DNA of 64,000 bases, taken from positions 310,001-374,000 of the forward strand of contig NZ_JAANZA010000003.1 in assembly GCF_012274275.1 (NCBI RefSeq). The letters are read 5' to 3'. The position numbers were made by a program, and so were the translations under genes. Positions 1 through 8,613 of the stretch are shown here, piece after piece. The stretch is from Cryobacterium sp. BB307 (lineage in GTDB: Bacteria > Actinomycetota > Actinomycetes > Actinomycetales > Microbacteriaceae). Position 1 is the stretch's first letter. Every line of letters begins with the position of its first letter. The notes beneath the pieces are model-generated. The model saw only the letters and a list, made by a program, of their open reading frames with translations, made no database searches and had not been told where the DNA came from.

Positions 1-47
1 AGCTCTATACAACGGCGCAGGTGTGCGCGATCCGAATCGTCAATCAT

Positions 48-998
48 CTACTCAGCCTCCCGCGACCTCCGCGGCCACGAGGAGATGAGCTGGCGAGAGG
101 CCAGGCCGATGCCGGCAACCACGATCGCGATGACCAATGGTGGAATCGAGTTCTGTGCCGTCATCAACACGCTGATGAACACCTCGCCGCCGTAGTCGAG
201 CATCTGGTCGGGCTGCGATGCGATCGCCCGGCTTCCCACCGCAACCGACACCGACACGAGGGCGACCGGCGCGATCCACAGGATGAGCAGGCTGCCGACA
301 GCGGCAATGACGCCCCCGATGGAGCGGATCCCACACCAAGCGATCGCAACTCCGACAATGATGGCCGGAAGGTAGCGGGCCAGGTCGAGCCACCACATCG
401 ATGCCTCGGTCACAAAAGTGCCAGGCGGCACGACGAGCGCGCTCAGCCATGCTTCGACCGAGACAGCCGCCATGGCGAATCCCAGCGTTGCGCCGGGGCG
501 AGCGGCCCTGCCGATCAGAACCATCACGAGTGCGCCGACGCCGATCGACACCACAGCGACCGCGATCAGCCCGGTGAGATAGATGGCCGCCAGGCTATCG
601 CCCGGCAATCCACTCGCTACCACCAACGTGCTTTGAGTGGCCGCCCCGATCTGCACGAGGAACGCCCCCAGTGCGATCCCAAGGAACCCGCGCCGGGAGA
701 GCCGCTCACGAAATGTGCGGCCGAGGAGACCGGCGACAGCAGAGCCGAACACGATCAGTCCCACGATGAGCGTGATCGAATACTGGCTGAACGGCACGAG
801 CGCGATGGGCATCGCCTCTGGGTCGACGGTTGTCTCCCACAGGTTCTGCAACGGCAGGCGCATCCCCGTGATGAGCCAGGGCAGCAAGCCCACGAGAGCT
901 GAGCCCGCTCCGATGGCCAGGCCCCATGCAAAAGTCAGCCACCTCGTGGCCGCAGCTGATGGTGCCGGTGTGTCGACTTGATCGGTGGTGCTGGTCAT
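48..998 (-). CDS. Polytopic membrane protein of unknown function
   Basis: A 316-residue protein made almost entirely of hydrophobic stretches, roughly eight membrane segments (about residues 20-45, 70-95, 105-125, 138-163, 170-190, 205-225, 228-255 and 283-305), with a short hydrophilic N-terminus and a basic tail. I do not recognise the family and see no catalytic motif. The frame stays open to an in-frame ATG at 1013, but a GGAGGG lies just upstream of the ATG at 998 with ideal spacing, so 998 is preferred. It is the last of three minus-strand genes (with 1234-1407 and 1047-1226) that probably form an operon. Real gene: confident; function: unknown. Confidence 0.8.
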   Translation of the reverse strand: MTSTTDQVDTPAPSAAATRWLTFAWGLAIGAGSALVGLLPWLITGMRLPLQNLWETTVDPEAMPIALVPFSQYSITLIVGLIVFGSAVAGLLGRTFRERLSRRGFLGIALGAFLVQIGAATQSTLVVASGLPGDSLAAIYLTGLIAVAVVSIGVGALVMVLIGRAARPGATLGFAMAAVSVEAWLSALVVPPGTFVTEASMWWLDLARYLPAIIVGVAIAWCGIRSIGGVIAAVGSLLILWIAPVALVSVSVAVGSRAIASQPDQMLDYGGEVFISVLMTAQNSIPPLVIAIVVAGIGLASRQLISSWPRRSREAE

Positions 999-1046
999 TT
1001 TGTCCCTCCACATTCGCTGTCTGCTCCGGATGTCGACGGCCGCCGA

Positions 1047-1226
1047 TCAATCACCGTCGACCCCCTCACCGAAGTCGCCGGCCTCTGCGGCGGACGGCTC
1101 CCAGTCGGTGGTGGTGGATGCGACGGATTCCCCGGGCGAGTCGGCGGCGCGAAGCTGCGCGGCCTGAAGCGCACGCTCGATCGCCGCGATGGTTTCCGGA
1201 TCCGCGTCCCGCCCGTCGTTCGTCAT
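1047..1226 (-). CDS. Small acidic hypothetical protein (59 aa)
   Basis: A short protein, strongly acidic, with a predicted helix (ETIAAIERALQAAQLRAA) followed by a Ser/Thr/Asp-rich tail ending in GEGVDGD. The ATG at 1226 has an AGAGG-like sequence 5-10 bases upstream. It lies 7 bases downstream of the 57-aa gene at 1234-1407 and about 48 bases upstream of the membrane protein, so the three are probably co-transcribed. Size and acidity loosely resemble acyl-CoA carboxylase epsilon subunits, but I see no real match. Coding status is inferred from spacing, ribosome-binding site and composition. Confidence 0.5.
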   Translation of the reverse strand: MTNDGRDADPETIAAIERALQAAQLRAADSPGESVASTTTDWEPSAAEAGDFGEGVDGD

Positions 1227-1233
1227 CACGCCT

Positions 1234-1407
1234 CTATTCCCGTCCCCGAGGGTCATCCGAGTCGTCGGATTCGTCACGAATCGCCCCGCCTTCCCCCTCC
1301 CACCGGTCAAGCTGACGCTTGTCCGCCTTGGATTGGTCGCGCTTCGGCCAGCGGGTTTGGCGCAGCTTCGCTGCAGCCTTCCTGACGCTTTCTCTGAACT
1401 TGGCCAT
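1234..1407 (-). CDS. Small bipolar-charge hypothetical protein (57 aa)
   Basis: Residues 1-37 are very basic (MAKFRESVRKAAAKL, then RWPKRDQSKADKRQLDRW) and the last 17 are acidic (DESDDSDDPRGRE), a layout often seen in small nucleic-acid-associated or regulatory proteins. No family recognised. The ATG at 1407 follows a weak TCAGGGC; longer in-frame starts exist upstream but add low-complexity sequence. First gene of the presumed operon 1407->48. Confidence 0.5.
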   Translation of the reverse strand: MAKFRESVRKAAAKLRQTRWPKRDQSKADKRQLDRWEGEGGAIRDESDDSDDPRGRE

Positions 1408-1577
1408 GCCCTGACCATACGCCCGGGTCGCGCATCCGGGAAGGGTCGTCGAGCGGGGATTGCCGAGTCCTCCAGCGTGCGGCGGAGACATGCGGCAGGC
1501 ACAAGGCAGACCGTCAGGCGAACTCCGGACTTGCTTGCTAGACCGGCGAAATCACCCACCCCTAGGAAGGCACTCTC

Positions 1578-2537
1578 ATGAAGGCATGGCAATTCACCGG
1601 CACGGATAAGCCGCTCGAGCTGAACGAGGTTCCTGAGCCCAGCGCCGGTCCCGGTCAGGTCGTGATCGAGGTCAAAGCAGCGGGGGTGTGCCACTCGGAC
1701 GTTTCGACCCTTGACGACCCCGGCTGGATGGCCCTCTTCCCGACCCTCCCGCGCACCATGGGCCACGAGAACGCGGGCATCATCACCGAGGTCGGCGAAG
1801 GCATGGATCAGTGGAAGGTCGGCGACCGGGTCGGTCTCGCCCCGGTGATGAGCGACGGCGACGCCCTCGGCTACGGCAAGTGGGACGGCGGCTTCGGCCC
1901 CAGGATGGTCGCCACCGCCGACAACCTGGTGAAGCTCCCCGATGAGGTTCCGTTCGACCTCGGCGCGATGGCGACGGATGCCGGACTGACCGCTTATCAC
2001 GCCATCATGGCGGTCGGCGGCGCGAAAGCGGGCATGAAGGTCGGCGTGATCGGACTCGGCGGTCTCGGTTACATCGGCGCCCGGGTCGCAGCGCTGTCCG
2101 GCGCCGAGGTTTACGGTGCCGAAGTCAATCCGGAGACGCGCAAGCTCAAGGACGAGATCGGCCTGAAGGACGTGGCCGACTCGATCGACGCGTTCAAGGA
2201 CAAGGGTCTCGAACTTATTGTCGACTACGCGGGTTTCGGCACCACCACCGCGGCCGCGGTCGAGACGCTCGCAGAATTCGGCACCTTCGTGCAAGTGGGC
2301 ATGGGCCGGCTGGAAGCGACCATCAACACGTACCCGCTGATCATAAACCAGCTGACGCTGAAGGGCTCGAAGTCGGGCACCAAGGAAGACCTCGAGAACC
2401 TCTACGCATTGATGAGGTCGGGCGAGCTGAACCCGCCGATGAATCTCATCACGCACGCCGACATCCCGGATGCGATCGACAAGTTGCGTGCAGGAGGCGT
2501 CGTCGGGCGCTTCATCGCGATGTACGACAACGCCTGA
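1578..2537 (+). CDS. Zinc-type alcohol dehydrogenase (MDR family)
   Basis: Medium-chain dehydrogenase/reductase, 319 aa, which would oxidise an alcohol or reduce an aldehyde with NAD(P). The N-terminal GroES-like domain carries C38 (GVCHSD) and H63-E64 (GHEN), the usual catalytic-zinc ligands, with D144 in ATDAG as the likely third. The Rossmann domain has GLGGLG at 159-164. The four-cysteine structural-zinc lobe of classical ADHs is absent: residues 85-110 contain no cysteine and are shortened, which accounts for the short length. An AGGAAGG precedes the ATG. It is monocistronic and convergent with the monooxygenase remnant; a palindromic repeat lies between them. Substrate cannot be told. 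Confidence 0.88.
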   Translation: MKAWQFTGTDKPLELNEVPEPSAGPGQVVIEVKAAGVCHSDVSTLDDPGWMALFPTLPRTMGHENAGIITEVGEGMDQWKVGDRVGLAPVMSDGDALGYGKWDGGFGPRMVATADNLVKLPDEVPFDLGAMATDAGLTAYHAIMAVGGAKAGMKVGVIGLGGLGYIGARVAALSGAEVYGAEVNPETRKLKDEIGLKDVADSIDAFKDKGLELIVDYAGFGTTTAAAVETLAEFGTFVQVGMGRLEATINTYPLIINQLTLKGSKSGTKEDLENLYALMRSGELNPPMNLITHADIPDAIDKLRAGGVVGRFIAMYDNA

Positions 2538-2596
2538 CGCTGTCTGCCGGTGCGCCGCAGCCACGGCGCACCGGCCTCGCGCATCCACGCCGTCCG

Positions 2597-2638
2597 TTGT
2601 TGACCGCGCGCCACCTTGAACCGCGGCGCGGTCAACAA
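2597..2638. repeat. Palindromic repeat family 1, copy 1
   Basis: Inverted repeat with arms TTGTTGACCGCGC (2597-2609) and GCGCGGTCAACAA (2626-2638). It sits between the convergent ADH gene and the monooxygenase remnant. Other copies: 3661, 37859 and 42154. Confidence 0.85.
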
Positions 2639-2651
2639 ACCGCCGCGCGGA

Positions 2652-3080
2652 TTACGCGGGGGGTTCGACGGAGGCCGACGGCGGCTGCCACACCTGCACG
2701 CTGAGCGCCTGCTTGCGCAGCACTGCGGAGGGCGTCGCGCGCAACGCCAGATCACGCAGCCCGACCGCGAGCCCGCCCCGCACGTGCGCGAGAGCGCCGA
2801 CCCTGCGCGAGGCCAGGGCGATCGGCTGCGTCCTCTTCCGCCGAAGCTGGTCGTACGCGTTGAGTGCGCGGTCCATCACCGCCGCATCCGGCACCGCGCT
2901 CGCCGCGACTGCACCGAGCAGGACCGCGAGCGTGGCCGCATCCTCCAGCGCTTGCCCGCCGCCCTGACCAAGGTCCGGGGTCATCGCGTGCGCGGCATCC
3001 CCCAAGAGCACGGTGCGGCCGCGCCGAAACTGGGAATCGGCCATGAGCACGATACGGACGACGTAGCCAACCGCGCTTCA
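2652..3080 (-). pseudogene. C-terminal remnant of FAD-dependent monooxygenase
   Basis: Only the last ~130 residues of a class A flavoprotein monooxygenase remain. The segment GRTVLLGDAAHAMTPDLGQG is the diagnostic FAD ribose-binding GD motif (GDAAHAM.P..GQG) that normally lies about 290 residues into a ~400-aa protein. Upstream, the frame is closed by a TGA at 3078-3080 and no GxGxxG Rossmann domain is present in any frame. The nearest start is a GTG at 3050. I read it as a 5'-truncated pseudogene; the palindromic repeat at its 3' end may mark a rearrangement breakpoint. Confidence 0.8.
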
Positions 3081-3167
3081 TGGCCGATCCCTGCCATTCG
3101 CTCACTTCTAATCAAAGTTACACCGGCCCGGACTCACAGGTCGGGCCGGTAGCCACGTTGGCTTCTT

Positions 3168-3515
3168 TCAGTCACTTTCCGTGGTCTCGGCAGCAGCACG
3201 CGGCGGCTTGGTCCGGAGCGGCGGATACTGCACAAGGGCGATCAGGCAACCGAACATGATCACGGTTGAGACGACCAACAACAAGACCACGGGTACGAAG
3301 TAGGTCCAGGCCACATCGACGTAAATCTCGAGCTTTCGCGAGACGACAAGCGGACCAGCCCAGTCGCCGGTGTAATTGGCGAGGCCTGCGAGACTGGCAA
3401 TCAAGGAGAAGTAGGCGAGGACCGCGGCGAGCAACGCGAGGAACGACACCACCGGTCGGTACACGGGCCCATAGTCCTTAGGGTCATAGCCGCCCCCGCT
3501 AGCCCACTTTTCCAT
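3168..3515 (-). CDS. Two-TM hypothetical membrane protein
   Basis: 115 aa with two hydrophobic segments (about residues 21-47 and 68-96), a short charged N-terminus (MEKWASGGGYDPKDYGP) and a cytosolic Lys/Arg then Glu-rich tail. The ATG at 3515 is chosen because GGAGG lies 9-13 bases upstream; the open frame continues to 3842 but that part overlaps a palindromic repeat and reads as low-complexity. No family recognised. Confidence 0.7.
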   Translation of the reverse strand: MEKWASGGGYDPKDYGPVYRPVVSFLALLAAVLAYFSLIASLAGLANYTGDWAGPLVVSRKLEIYVDVAWTYFVPVVLLLVVSTVIMFGCLIALVQYPPLRTKPPRAAAETTESD

Positions 3516-3660
3516 TCGACTCCAGCCTCCCAAGACGCCTGACGCGTGTACTGGGTCACGAGCATCACCGATCTTGAGTTGGACGGTAGCGCAACTCGAA
3601 CGGTGATCGCCACGACTCGCGATCACCGCCCGGGACCGAAAGCGCAGCATCCCGGTGCCA

Positions 3661-3706
3661 GTTTGTTGACCGCGCGCCACTTTGAACCCGCGCGCGGTCA
3701 ACAAAC
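3661..3706. repeat. Palindromic repeat family 1, copy 2 (best copy)
   Basis: Perfect 17-bp arms GTTTGTTGACCGCGCGC (3661-3677) and its reverse complement (3690-3706), with a 12-base loop. It lies in the divergent gap between the genes at 3515(-) and 3793(+), so it is not simply a transcription terminator. Confidence 0.9.
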
Positions 3707-3792
3707 CGGCGCGCGGATCGCGGCCTACGCCGCGAACCCCCGCCTGAGAGGGAGGTGCGAACCCTAACCATGCGCGGGAACGCAGTCGTAGC

Positions 3793-4749
3793 ATGGCCCG
3801 CATGTCCGGTCGCATCGTCGCACGTACATTGTTCGCCGCCACACTGAGCGCGCTCCTCGCCCTTTCGGGAACGCAGATGGCCCTCGCCGCTCAGCAGTCG
3901 CCGCCCGGCCACTTCCCGGACGTGATCGCGCTGCCCAACGGCTTCCAGCCAGAGGGAATCGACATCGGGCCCGGCGGCACCGGGTACGTGGGCTCACTAG
4001 TGGACGGTGACATTTACGTCTTCAGCGTGCGCACCGGCGAGGAGATCACAACGCTCGAGGGTCCCGGCACACCGTCGGTCGGACTGAAAATCGACAAGCA
4101 CGATCGGCTGTTCATCGCCGGCGGGCCCACAGGCGAAGCTCGAGTAGTGGATGCCGCCACCGGCGACCTGATCCAGAGCTACCAGCTCACTACCGAGCCG
4201 TCCTTCATCAACGACGTCGTCCTCACGCGCGACGCCGCCTGGTTCACCGACAGCCAGCAGGCGCAGCTGTACAAGCTCCCGCTCGGTCCCGGCGGCGCGC
4301 TACCGGACCCGGATGCCGTAGAAACGCTTCCGCTGACCGGGGACTGGGTGCAGCAGGCGGGCTTCAATGCCAACGGCATCGAGGAGACACCCAACCACCA
4401 GGCATTTCTCGTGATCCAGTCGGCCACCGGCATCCTGTTCCGCGTGGACCCGGACACCGGTGTCGCCACCGCAGTTGACCTCGGCGGTGTGACACTCACC
4501 GACGGCGATGGACTGCTGGTCGTGGGACGTACTCTGTACGTGGTGCAGAACTTCCAGAACACGGTCGCCGTAGTCAAGCTCAACGCCTCCGGGACCAGCG
4601 GCGAACTCGTTGACCAGCTCACCGACCCCGATTTCCAGGTGCCGACCACAATCGCCCGGTTCGGCAACGGGCTCTACCTGCCGAACGCGCGCTTCGACAC
4701 TCCCCCGACCCCCGACACCGAGTACTCGGTCGTGCGCATCGACCGCTAA
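3793..4749 (+). CDS. Secreted SMP-30/gluconolactonase-like beta-propeller
   Basis: 318 aa, exported: basic start (MARMSGRIVAR), hydrophobic core at about residues 12-28, then an Ala-x-Ala type cleavage region (MALAAQQ) near residue 33. The mature part has repeated strand motifs (GYVGSLVDGDIYVF, GLKIDKHDRLFIAGG, AWFTDSQQAQLYKL, ILFRVDPDTG, GLLVVGRTLYVVQN) typical of six-bladed SMP-30/strictosidine-synthase/NHL-type propellers. Catalytic metal ligands cannot be assigned by eye, so lactonase activity is only a possibility. An in-frame ATG at 3802 is an alternative start. Confidence 0.75.
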   Translation: MARMSGRIVARTLFAATLSALLALSGTQMALAAQQSPPGHFPDVIALPNGFQPEGIDIGPGGTGYVGSLVDGDIYVFSVRTGEEITTLEGPGTPSVGLKIDKHDRLFIAGGPTGEARVVDAATGDLIQSYQLTTEPSFINDVVLTRDAAWFTDSQQAQLYKLPLGPGGALPDPDAVETLPLTGDWVQQAGFNANGIEETPNHQAFLVIQSATGILFRVDPDTGVATAVDLGGVTLTDGDGLLVVGRTLYVVQNFQNTVAVVKLNASGTSGELVDQLTDPDFQVPTTIARFGNGLYLPNARFDTPPTPDTEYSVVRIDR

Positions 4750-4758
4750 CGCAGCGCG

Positions 4759-6195
4759 TTACTGAACGGCGGCGGGGGCGGCGAGGCGTCCCGAATCGAT
4801 TGCCGCGATGAACGCGCGGTAGTCGCTCTCGTTCTGGTCGGCGTACGACTCGGCGAAGTCCCCAATCGCCTCGTCGAAGGCATCCGATTTTCCGAGGTAG
4901 GCCGCGATCTCGACCCGATCACCGGTGCGCGAGTGCGCGCGCGCCAGGGTCTCGCCGCACACACGCGCGTATAGCATCCCGCCCCGGTGCATCATCAGCT
5001 CGGGATCCAACGAACCCTTCCAGTCGTGCAGCTGGCGGACGTAGAAGTCCCGCTCGATGCCACCCTCGCCGCGAACCCGCTGCCAGCCCAAGAAGATGTC
5101 GCTGGCGGCTTGCATGGCCCGCTGTCCCCTGACCACGCGCTCACCATGGTGGGAGAACTCGCTCGGCCCCAGATAGCCCTCGAGCACCGAAGCGCCCGCC
5201 TCCTTCGCCTGGAGGAACAGCGGGTCGGAGTTGTCCTTGCCGGTCAGCAGGATGATCCACGAGCGCGTGCCGACACTGCCCACCCCGACGACCTTTCTGG
5301 CCATGTGCACGTACGTGTATTCGGCCAGCGGATGGCGCCCCGTGAGCAGTGTCTGGCGGTAGGACGTCAGCATCTCGTGCATCCGGTCCTCGATGTCGTC
5401 CGCTGCCTGGTGCTGCGCCACGACATCTTCCACCGGCACGACCAGCGGCGGGTCGGCCTTGATTCGCAGCCGTCCATCCTCGACCGTCACGAGCTTGGAG
5501 AACGCCCGCAGGCGCTCCTTGGTCCGAGCCTTCGTGACGATGTCGCCCCAGCCCTTGAGCTGTCGACTGCCGGCGCGCTTGGCGTCGCGTTCGCCGAGCA
5601 GCCACGACTGTATTTGCGGGGCGTCGAGCCTGTCGTACCACGCGTCGAGCACCGAGGCATCGGCAGCGCGGAGCATCTGCTCCCGGTAGGCGCGAACGGA
5701 TGCGAGCACGAGCATCCGGCGTTCGGCATCCGAGAAAGCACGGTGTCGTCCGGCGATCTCGAAACTGGCGGCGAGCCGCTTGACGTCCCATTCGAATGGT
5801 CCGGGGAGGGTCTCGTCGAAGTCGTTGATGTCGAAGACCAACTGTCGTTCCGGGGAGGCGAACAGGCCGAAGTTCGACAGGTGCGCGTCGCCGCACAGTT
5901 GGACGATGAGGCCGCTGTGGGCTGCGGTCGCGAGATCGGCGGCCATGAGCAGTGCCGCGCCCCGATAGAACGTGAACGGGGAGACCATCATTCGTGCGTG
6001 CCGCACGGGAAGAAGCTCCGGGACGCGCGTGGTCTCCTGCAACTCGAGCAGCGCTACCGGATCGGCCCGTGCTGCAGCGTCTCCCCAATCGCGTTGCGCT
6101 GATCGTGGTGTTCGGCTGCGGGCGGCCCGCCCCGCTTCGCGTCGCTGCCGGAATTCAGCCGGCTGAATTGCCGTGTGAACCGTTTCAGCCGTCAC
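4759..6195 (-). CDS. DUF2252 family protein
   Basis: 478 aa with the hallmarks of DUF2252: RHARMMVSPFTFYRGAA near residue 65, CGDAHLSNFGLF near 101, FDINDFDE near 120, and a C-terminal DFAESYADQNESDYRAF. These resemble the catalytic loops of kinase/aminoglycoside-phosphotransferase-fold proteins (the HLSN and DINDFDE stretches taking the HxxN and metal-binding positions), but the biochemical role is not established to my knowledge. Start is a GTG at 6195 with AAGGGA upstream. It is convergent with the propeller gene, 9 bases apart, and followed by a 110-bp gap from the arginase-like gene. Confidence 0.85.
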   Translation of the reverse strand: MTAETVHTAIQPAEFRQRREAGRAARSRTPRSAQRDWGDAAARADPVALLELQETTRVPELLPVRHARMMVSPFTFYRGAALLMAADLATAAHSGLIVQLCGDAHLSNFGLFASPERQLVFDINDFDETLPGPFEWDVKRLAASFEIAGRHRAFSDAERRMLVLASVRAYREQMLRAADASVLDAWYDRLDAPQIQSWLLGERDAKRAGSRQLKGWGDIVTKARTKERLRAFSKLVTVEDGRLRIKADPPLVVPVEDVVAQHQAADDIEDRMHEMLTSYRQTLLTGRHPLAEYTYVHMARKVVGVGSVGTRSWIILLTGKDNSDPLFLQAKEAGASVLEGYLGPSEFSHHGERVVRGQRAMQAASDIFLGWQRVRGEGGIERDFYVRQLHDWKGSLDPELMMHRGGMLYARVCGETLARAHSRTGDRVEIAAYLGKSDAFDEAIGDFAESYADQNESDYRAFIAAIDSGRLAAPAAVQ

Positions 6196-6306
6196 GTCGT
6201 TCCCTTGTCTGCGGGTGCTTAAGAAAGAACCTCGCTCGCGAACTTGGGACAGGCATCACCCAACGCGGGTGACCTGGCGACGGCGTGAGTCCTTTACCGT
6301 CTGGGA

Positions 6307-7230
6307 CTAACGGCTGCCTGCTAGCACCTGGGCCAAATCCTGAACCAAGCGGATGATCGTCCGCGCGCATGCTCCGTCGGCATCCTGGGCAGGGTCGTAG
6401 ATGACCAGGCTGATCCCGATGAGCCCCGGATGCCGCGCCGCTGATGCCATGACCGCGGACAGCTGGTCCGGGCTGAGCCCGCCAGGCTCGTCGGGAACGT
6501 CCGGCACTCCCTGGGCGGGGAAGTGCTCGGGGTCGAGCACGTCCAGGTCAACATGCATCCACCAGCGCTGGTTCGAGCGGGTAACGAACTCGGCGGCCTC
6601 GCGAGCAACCTGTCCGGGCTGGGAGGCGACCGCCGTCGCATCCCGAACGTAGGCACCCAGGCCGGCAGCCGAGGCCACGTTGAATCTCCGTCGCCAGGCG
6701 TCATCCCGGGGGCCCAGGATGGCGAGGCTGCCCGGGGCAACAGTGGGCACCAGAGCCGCAAGCGGACCGCGCAGCGTCTTGCCGGTCAACCCCAGGAGGA
6801 GGCCGATCTCGGTGTTCGCCGCTTCGCCGTCCTCCGACACGTCCAGCGGCATGGTGTCTTCGTGGCCGTCGAGCACCAGCAGACCGACCCGATCCGCAGT
6901 CTGCACCGCACCGGCCATGATGCCGAGAAGGGACGAGCAGTCGCCGCCGATGACGCAGGGAAAGGCTTCGGATGCGGCCGCCCCCGCGACCCTGACCGTG
7001 AGGTCCCGGGTCATGGCGATCAGAGCAGATTCGTTGACGAGCGTCGTGTCGGTCCCGCGCTCAGGACTCTGCGCTGGCAGCAGGATGTCTTCGTCAGTGA
7101 CGACTTCCAGCGGTGCCCACGCGGCCGAGATTCCTGCGTCCCTGATGGCCTGGGCGGCCAGAGTCTGGTTCGCTGCACGGCCGTACCCGTCGAACGGGAC
7201 CCCGATAATAGCGATTTGCAGCATGTCCAC
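6307..7230 (-). CDS. Arginase/agmatinase-family hydrolase (variant metal site)
   Basis: 307 aa of the ureohydrolase fold. Metal-binding motifs are GGDCS (95-99), LDGHED (120-125) and HVDLDVLDP (226-234), equivalent to GGDHS, DAHxD and SxDxDxxDP of arginases. The first motif carries Cys98 where the canonical Mn ligand is His, so it may be a specialised or altered hydrolase rather than true arginase. GTG at 7230 or ATG at 7224 could start it. It lies 6 bases after the DHFR-like gene, almost certainly in one operon. Substrate unknown. Confidence 0.8.
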   Translation of the reverse strand: MDMLQIAIIGVPFDGYGRAANQTLAAQAIRDAGISAAWAPLEVVTDEDILLPAQSPERGTDTTLVNESALIAMTRDLTVRVAGAAASEAFPCVIGGDCSSLLGIMAGAVQTADRVGLLVLDGHEDTMPLDVSEDGEAANTEIGLLLGLTGKTLRGPLAALVPTVAPGSLAILGPRDDAWRRRFNVASAAGLGAYVRDATAVASQPGQVAREAAEFVTRSNQRWWMHVDLDVLDPEHFPAQGVPDVPDEPGGLSPDQLSAVMASAARHPGLIGISLVIYDPAQDADGACARTIIRLVQDLAQVLAGSR

Positions 7231-7236
7231 ACCACG

Positions 7237-7863
7237 TCACGGCGCAGCTGCTCCGGGCGGGGCGGCCAGCACGGTGGGCACGTATTCGAGGAGCTGCAGC
7301 CGGCCGTCGAACGTTCGGCTCTCCACGAGTTCGAGAGCGACATCCGGATACTGGTCGTAGATGCGCTCGCTCCCCGTCTTGCCTGTGATAACAGGGAAAA
7401 GGACCACCCGGAATCGGTCCACCAGGCCGGCTGCCAGGAGCGCCCGGCACACACTGAGGCTACCGACGGTGCGCATCGGTGAGGCGCCGCTTCGCTTCAG
7501 CTCCGCCACGGCCTCGACTGCATCTCCGTTGATCACCTCGGTGTTCGGCAGTGCCAGCGGCTGCTTCAAGGACGAAGAGAAGACCACCTTGCGAGCCTCG
7601 GCGACCTCCTCGATGGATGCCTCTTCCTCCGCCGAGAAGCCTGCCTCCGGATCGTCTCGTAGAGCGACAAACCCCGCCATCTGACGGTAGGTCTTGGCTC
7701 CCATCAGCAGCGTCCAGTCCCTCTCGGGCTGCTCGGCGAGCCAGCGCAGATACTCCGGGCCCTGCAGCCCCCACCATCCTGGCCAGCCCTCCGCCGATGC
7801 ATAACCGTCCAGCGAGATGATGAAATCCACCAGCAGTTCCTGGGCGTCAGCTTTCTCAATCAT
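7237..7863 (-). CDS. Dihydrofolate reductase-like (RibD C-terminal) protein
   Basis: 208 aa of the RibD_C/DHFR-like superfamily: FIISLDGYASAEGWPGWWG at the N-terminus, WTLLMGAKTYRQMAGF (nucleotide-binding helix), KVVFSSSL, then GSLSVCRALLAAGLVDRFRV and LFPVITGKTGSERI near the end. Such proteins bind NADPH and are seldom true DHFRs. The ATG at 7863 is preceded by GGAGGG at optimal spacing; the frame is open further upstream. Upstream partner of the arginase-like gene and downstream of the marR gene on the same strand. Confidence 0.85.
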   Translation of the reverse strand: MIEKADAQELLVDFIISLDGYASAEGWPGWWGLQGPEYLRWLAEQPERDWTLLMGAKTYRQMAGFVALRDDPEAGFSAEEEASIEEVAEARKVVFSSSLKQPLALPNTEVINGDAVEAVAELKRSGASPMRTVGSLSVCRALLAAGLVDRFRVVLFPVITGKTGSERIYDQYPDVALELVESRTFDGRLQLLEYVPTVLAAPPGAAAP

Positions 7864-7974
7864 TCTCGATCCCTCCGCTCCTGGAACCTCATCGCCGAGG
7901 TTACTCACGGGCCAGCGAGTCAAGTACGGGATGCTGAGCGCGAACCCAGCGCCGCATGTCCGCATCCCACTTGC

Positions 7975-8481
7975 TCAGGGCAGATAGTCAATGGCTTCGC
8001 AGGGGTTGGAGTTGGGCTGTGCGCGGTGCACGTCCATTGCGAGTCCACTGAGCAGTCTCGCCAAGGTTTCCGCGTCGTCTTCGTTGAGTCCGGCGAGCAG
8101 TTCGGCCTCGGCTGCCTCGACACGCCCTTCGTAGCGTTCCAGCAGCTTCCTTCCGTGGGAAGTGGCCACGATCTTGCGTGAACGGCGGTCAGCGGGGTCC
8201 GGGGTCCGCTCGACAACCTTGGCTTCGACCAGGGCGTCCAGCAGGTACGTCAAAACGGTGCGGTCGATGACCAGATGCGCGGCCAGCGCTTGCTGGTTCG
8301 GCGGGTCGCGGTGGACGACCGTCGATAGCACCTGGTACCCGCGAACTCCACCCGGCATCCCTTCGACTGCTTCTTCAAAGCGGGCGTGATAGTCGCGCAG
8401 GACCATGCCCAGATTCCAGCCCAGATCCCCGGGCGGCGCTGCCGCCAAGGGGTTGCGTGAGGAGAGCCGACTGGTCGTCAT
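7975..8481 (-). CDS. MarR-family transcriptional regulator
   Basis: 168 aa winged-helix regulator. The recognition region QQALAAHLVIDRTVLTYLLDALV and the wing RTPDPADRRSRKIVATSHGRKLL are typical MarR sequence. It is divergent from the F420-reductase-like/LLM operon, and the shared 132-bp gap contains two direct-repeat operator candidates (8507-8561), so it probably represses that operon and itself. Start uncertain between ATG 8481 and GTG 8499; ATG is preferred. Confidence 0.9.
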   Translation of the reverse strand: MTTSRLSSRNPLAAAPPGDLGWNLGMVLRDYHARFEEAVEGMPGGVRGYQVLSTVVHRDPPNQQALAAHLVIDRTVLTYLLDALVEAKVVERTPDPADRRSRKIVATSHGRKLLERYEGRVEAAEAELLAGLNEDDAETLARLLSGLAMDVHRAQPNSNPCEAIDYLP

Positions 8482-8505
8482 GTGCTCATGATACCGCACG
8501 ATGTG

Positions 8506-8561
8506 CTGTTCAACAGATCATATTTTAGTGAGATAGTCTGTTCCACAACATATTTTGGTAA
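8506..8561. promoter_or_regulatory. Putative MarR tandem operator
   Basis: Two similar blocks: TGTTCAACAG..CATATTTTAGT beginning at 8507 and TGTTCCACA.ACATATTTTGGT beginning at 8539, 32 bases (three helical turns) apart. Each starts with a small palindrome (CTGTTCAACAG at 8506-8516; TGTTCCACAACA at 8539-8550). The AT-rich tract stands out in a GC-rich genome and lies between divergent regulator and operon starts. Confidence 0.6.
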
Positions 8562-8613
8562 AAACGGAGTCGCGCCACTAGTCCGACGCCAGCATGTTTT
8601 GAAGGGTCTCCAC

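Noticed and set aside
1047..2588. 513-residue open frame antisense to the alcohol dehydrogenase gene
   Set aside because: Its sequence is Arg/Ala-rich with no family motif and is the shadow of a GC-rich gene; only its last 59 codons (1047-1226) look real.
3661..3706. Palindromic repeat as a simple intrinsic terminator
   Set aside because: It lies between divergent genes and lacks a T-run on either side.
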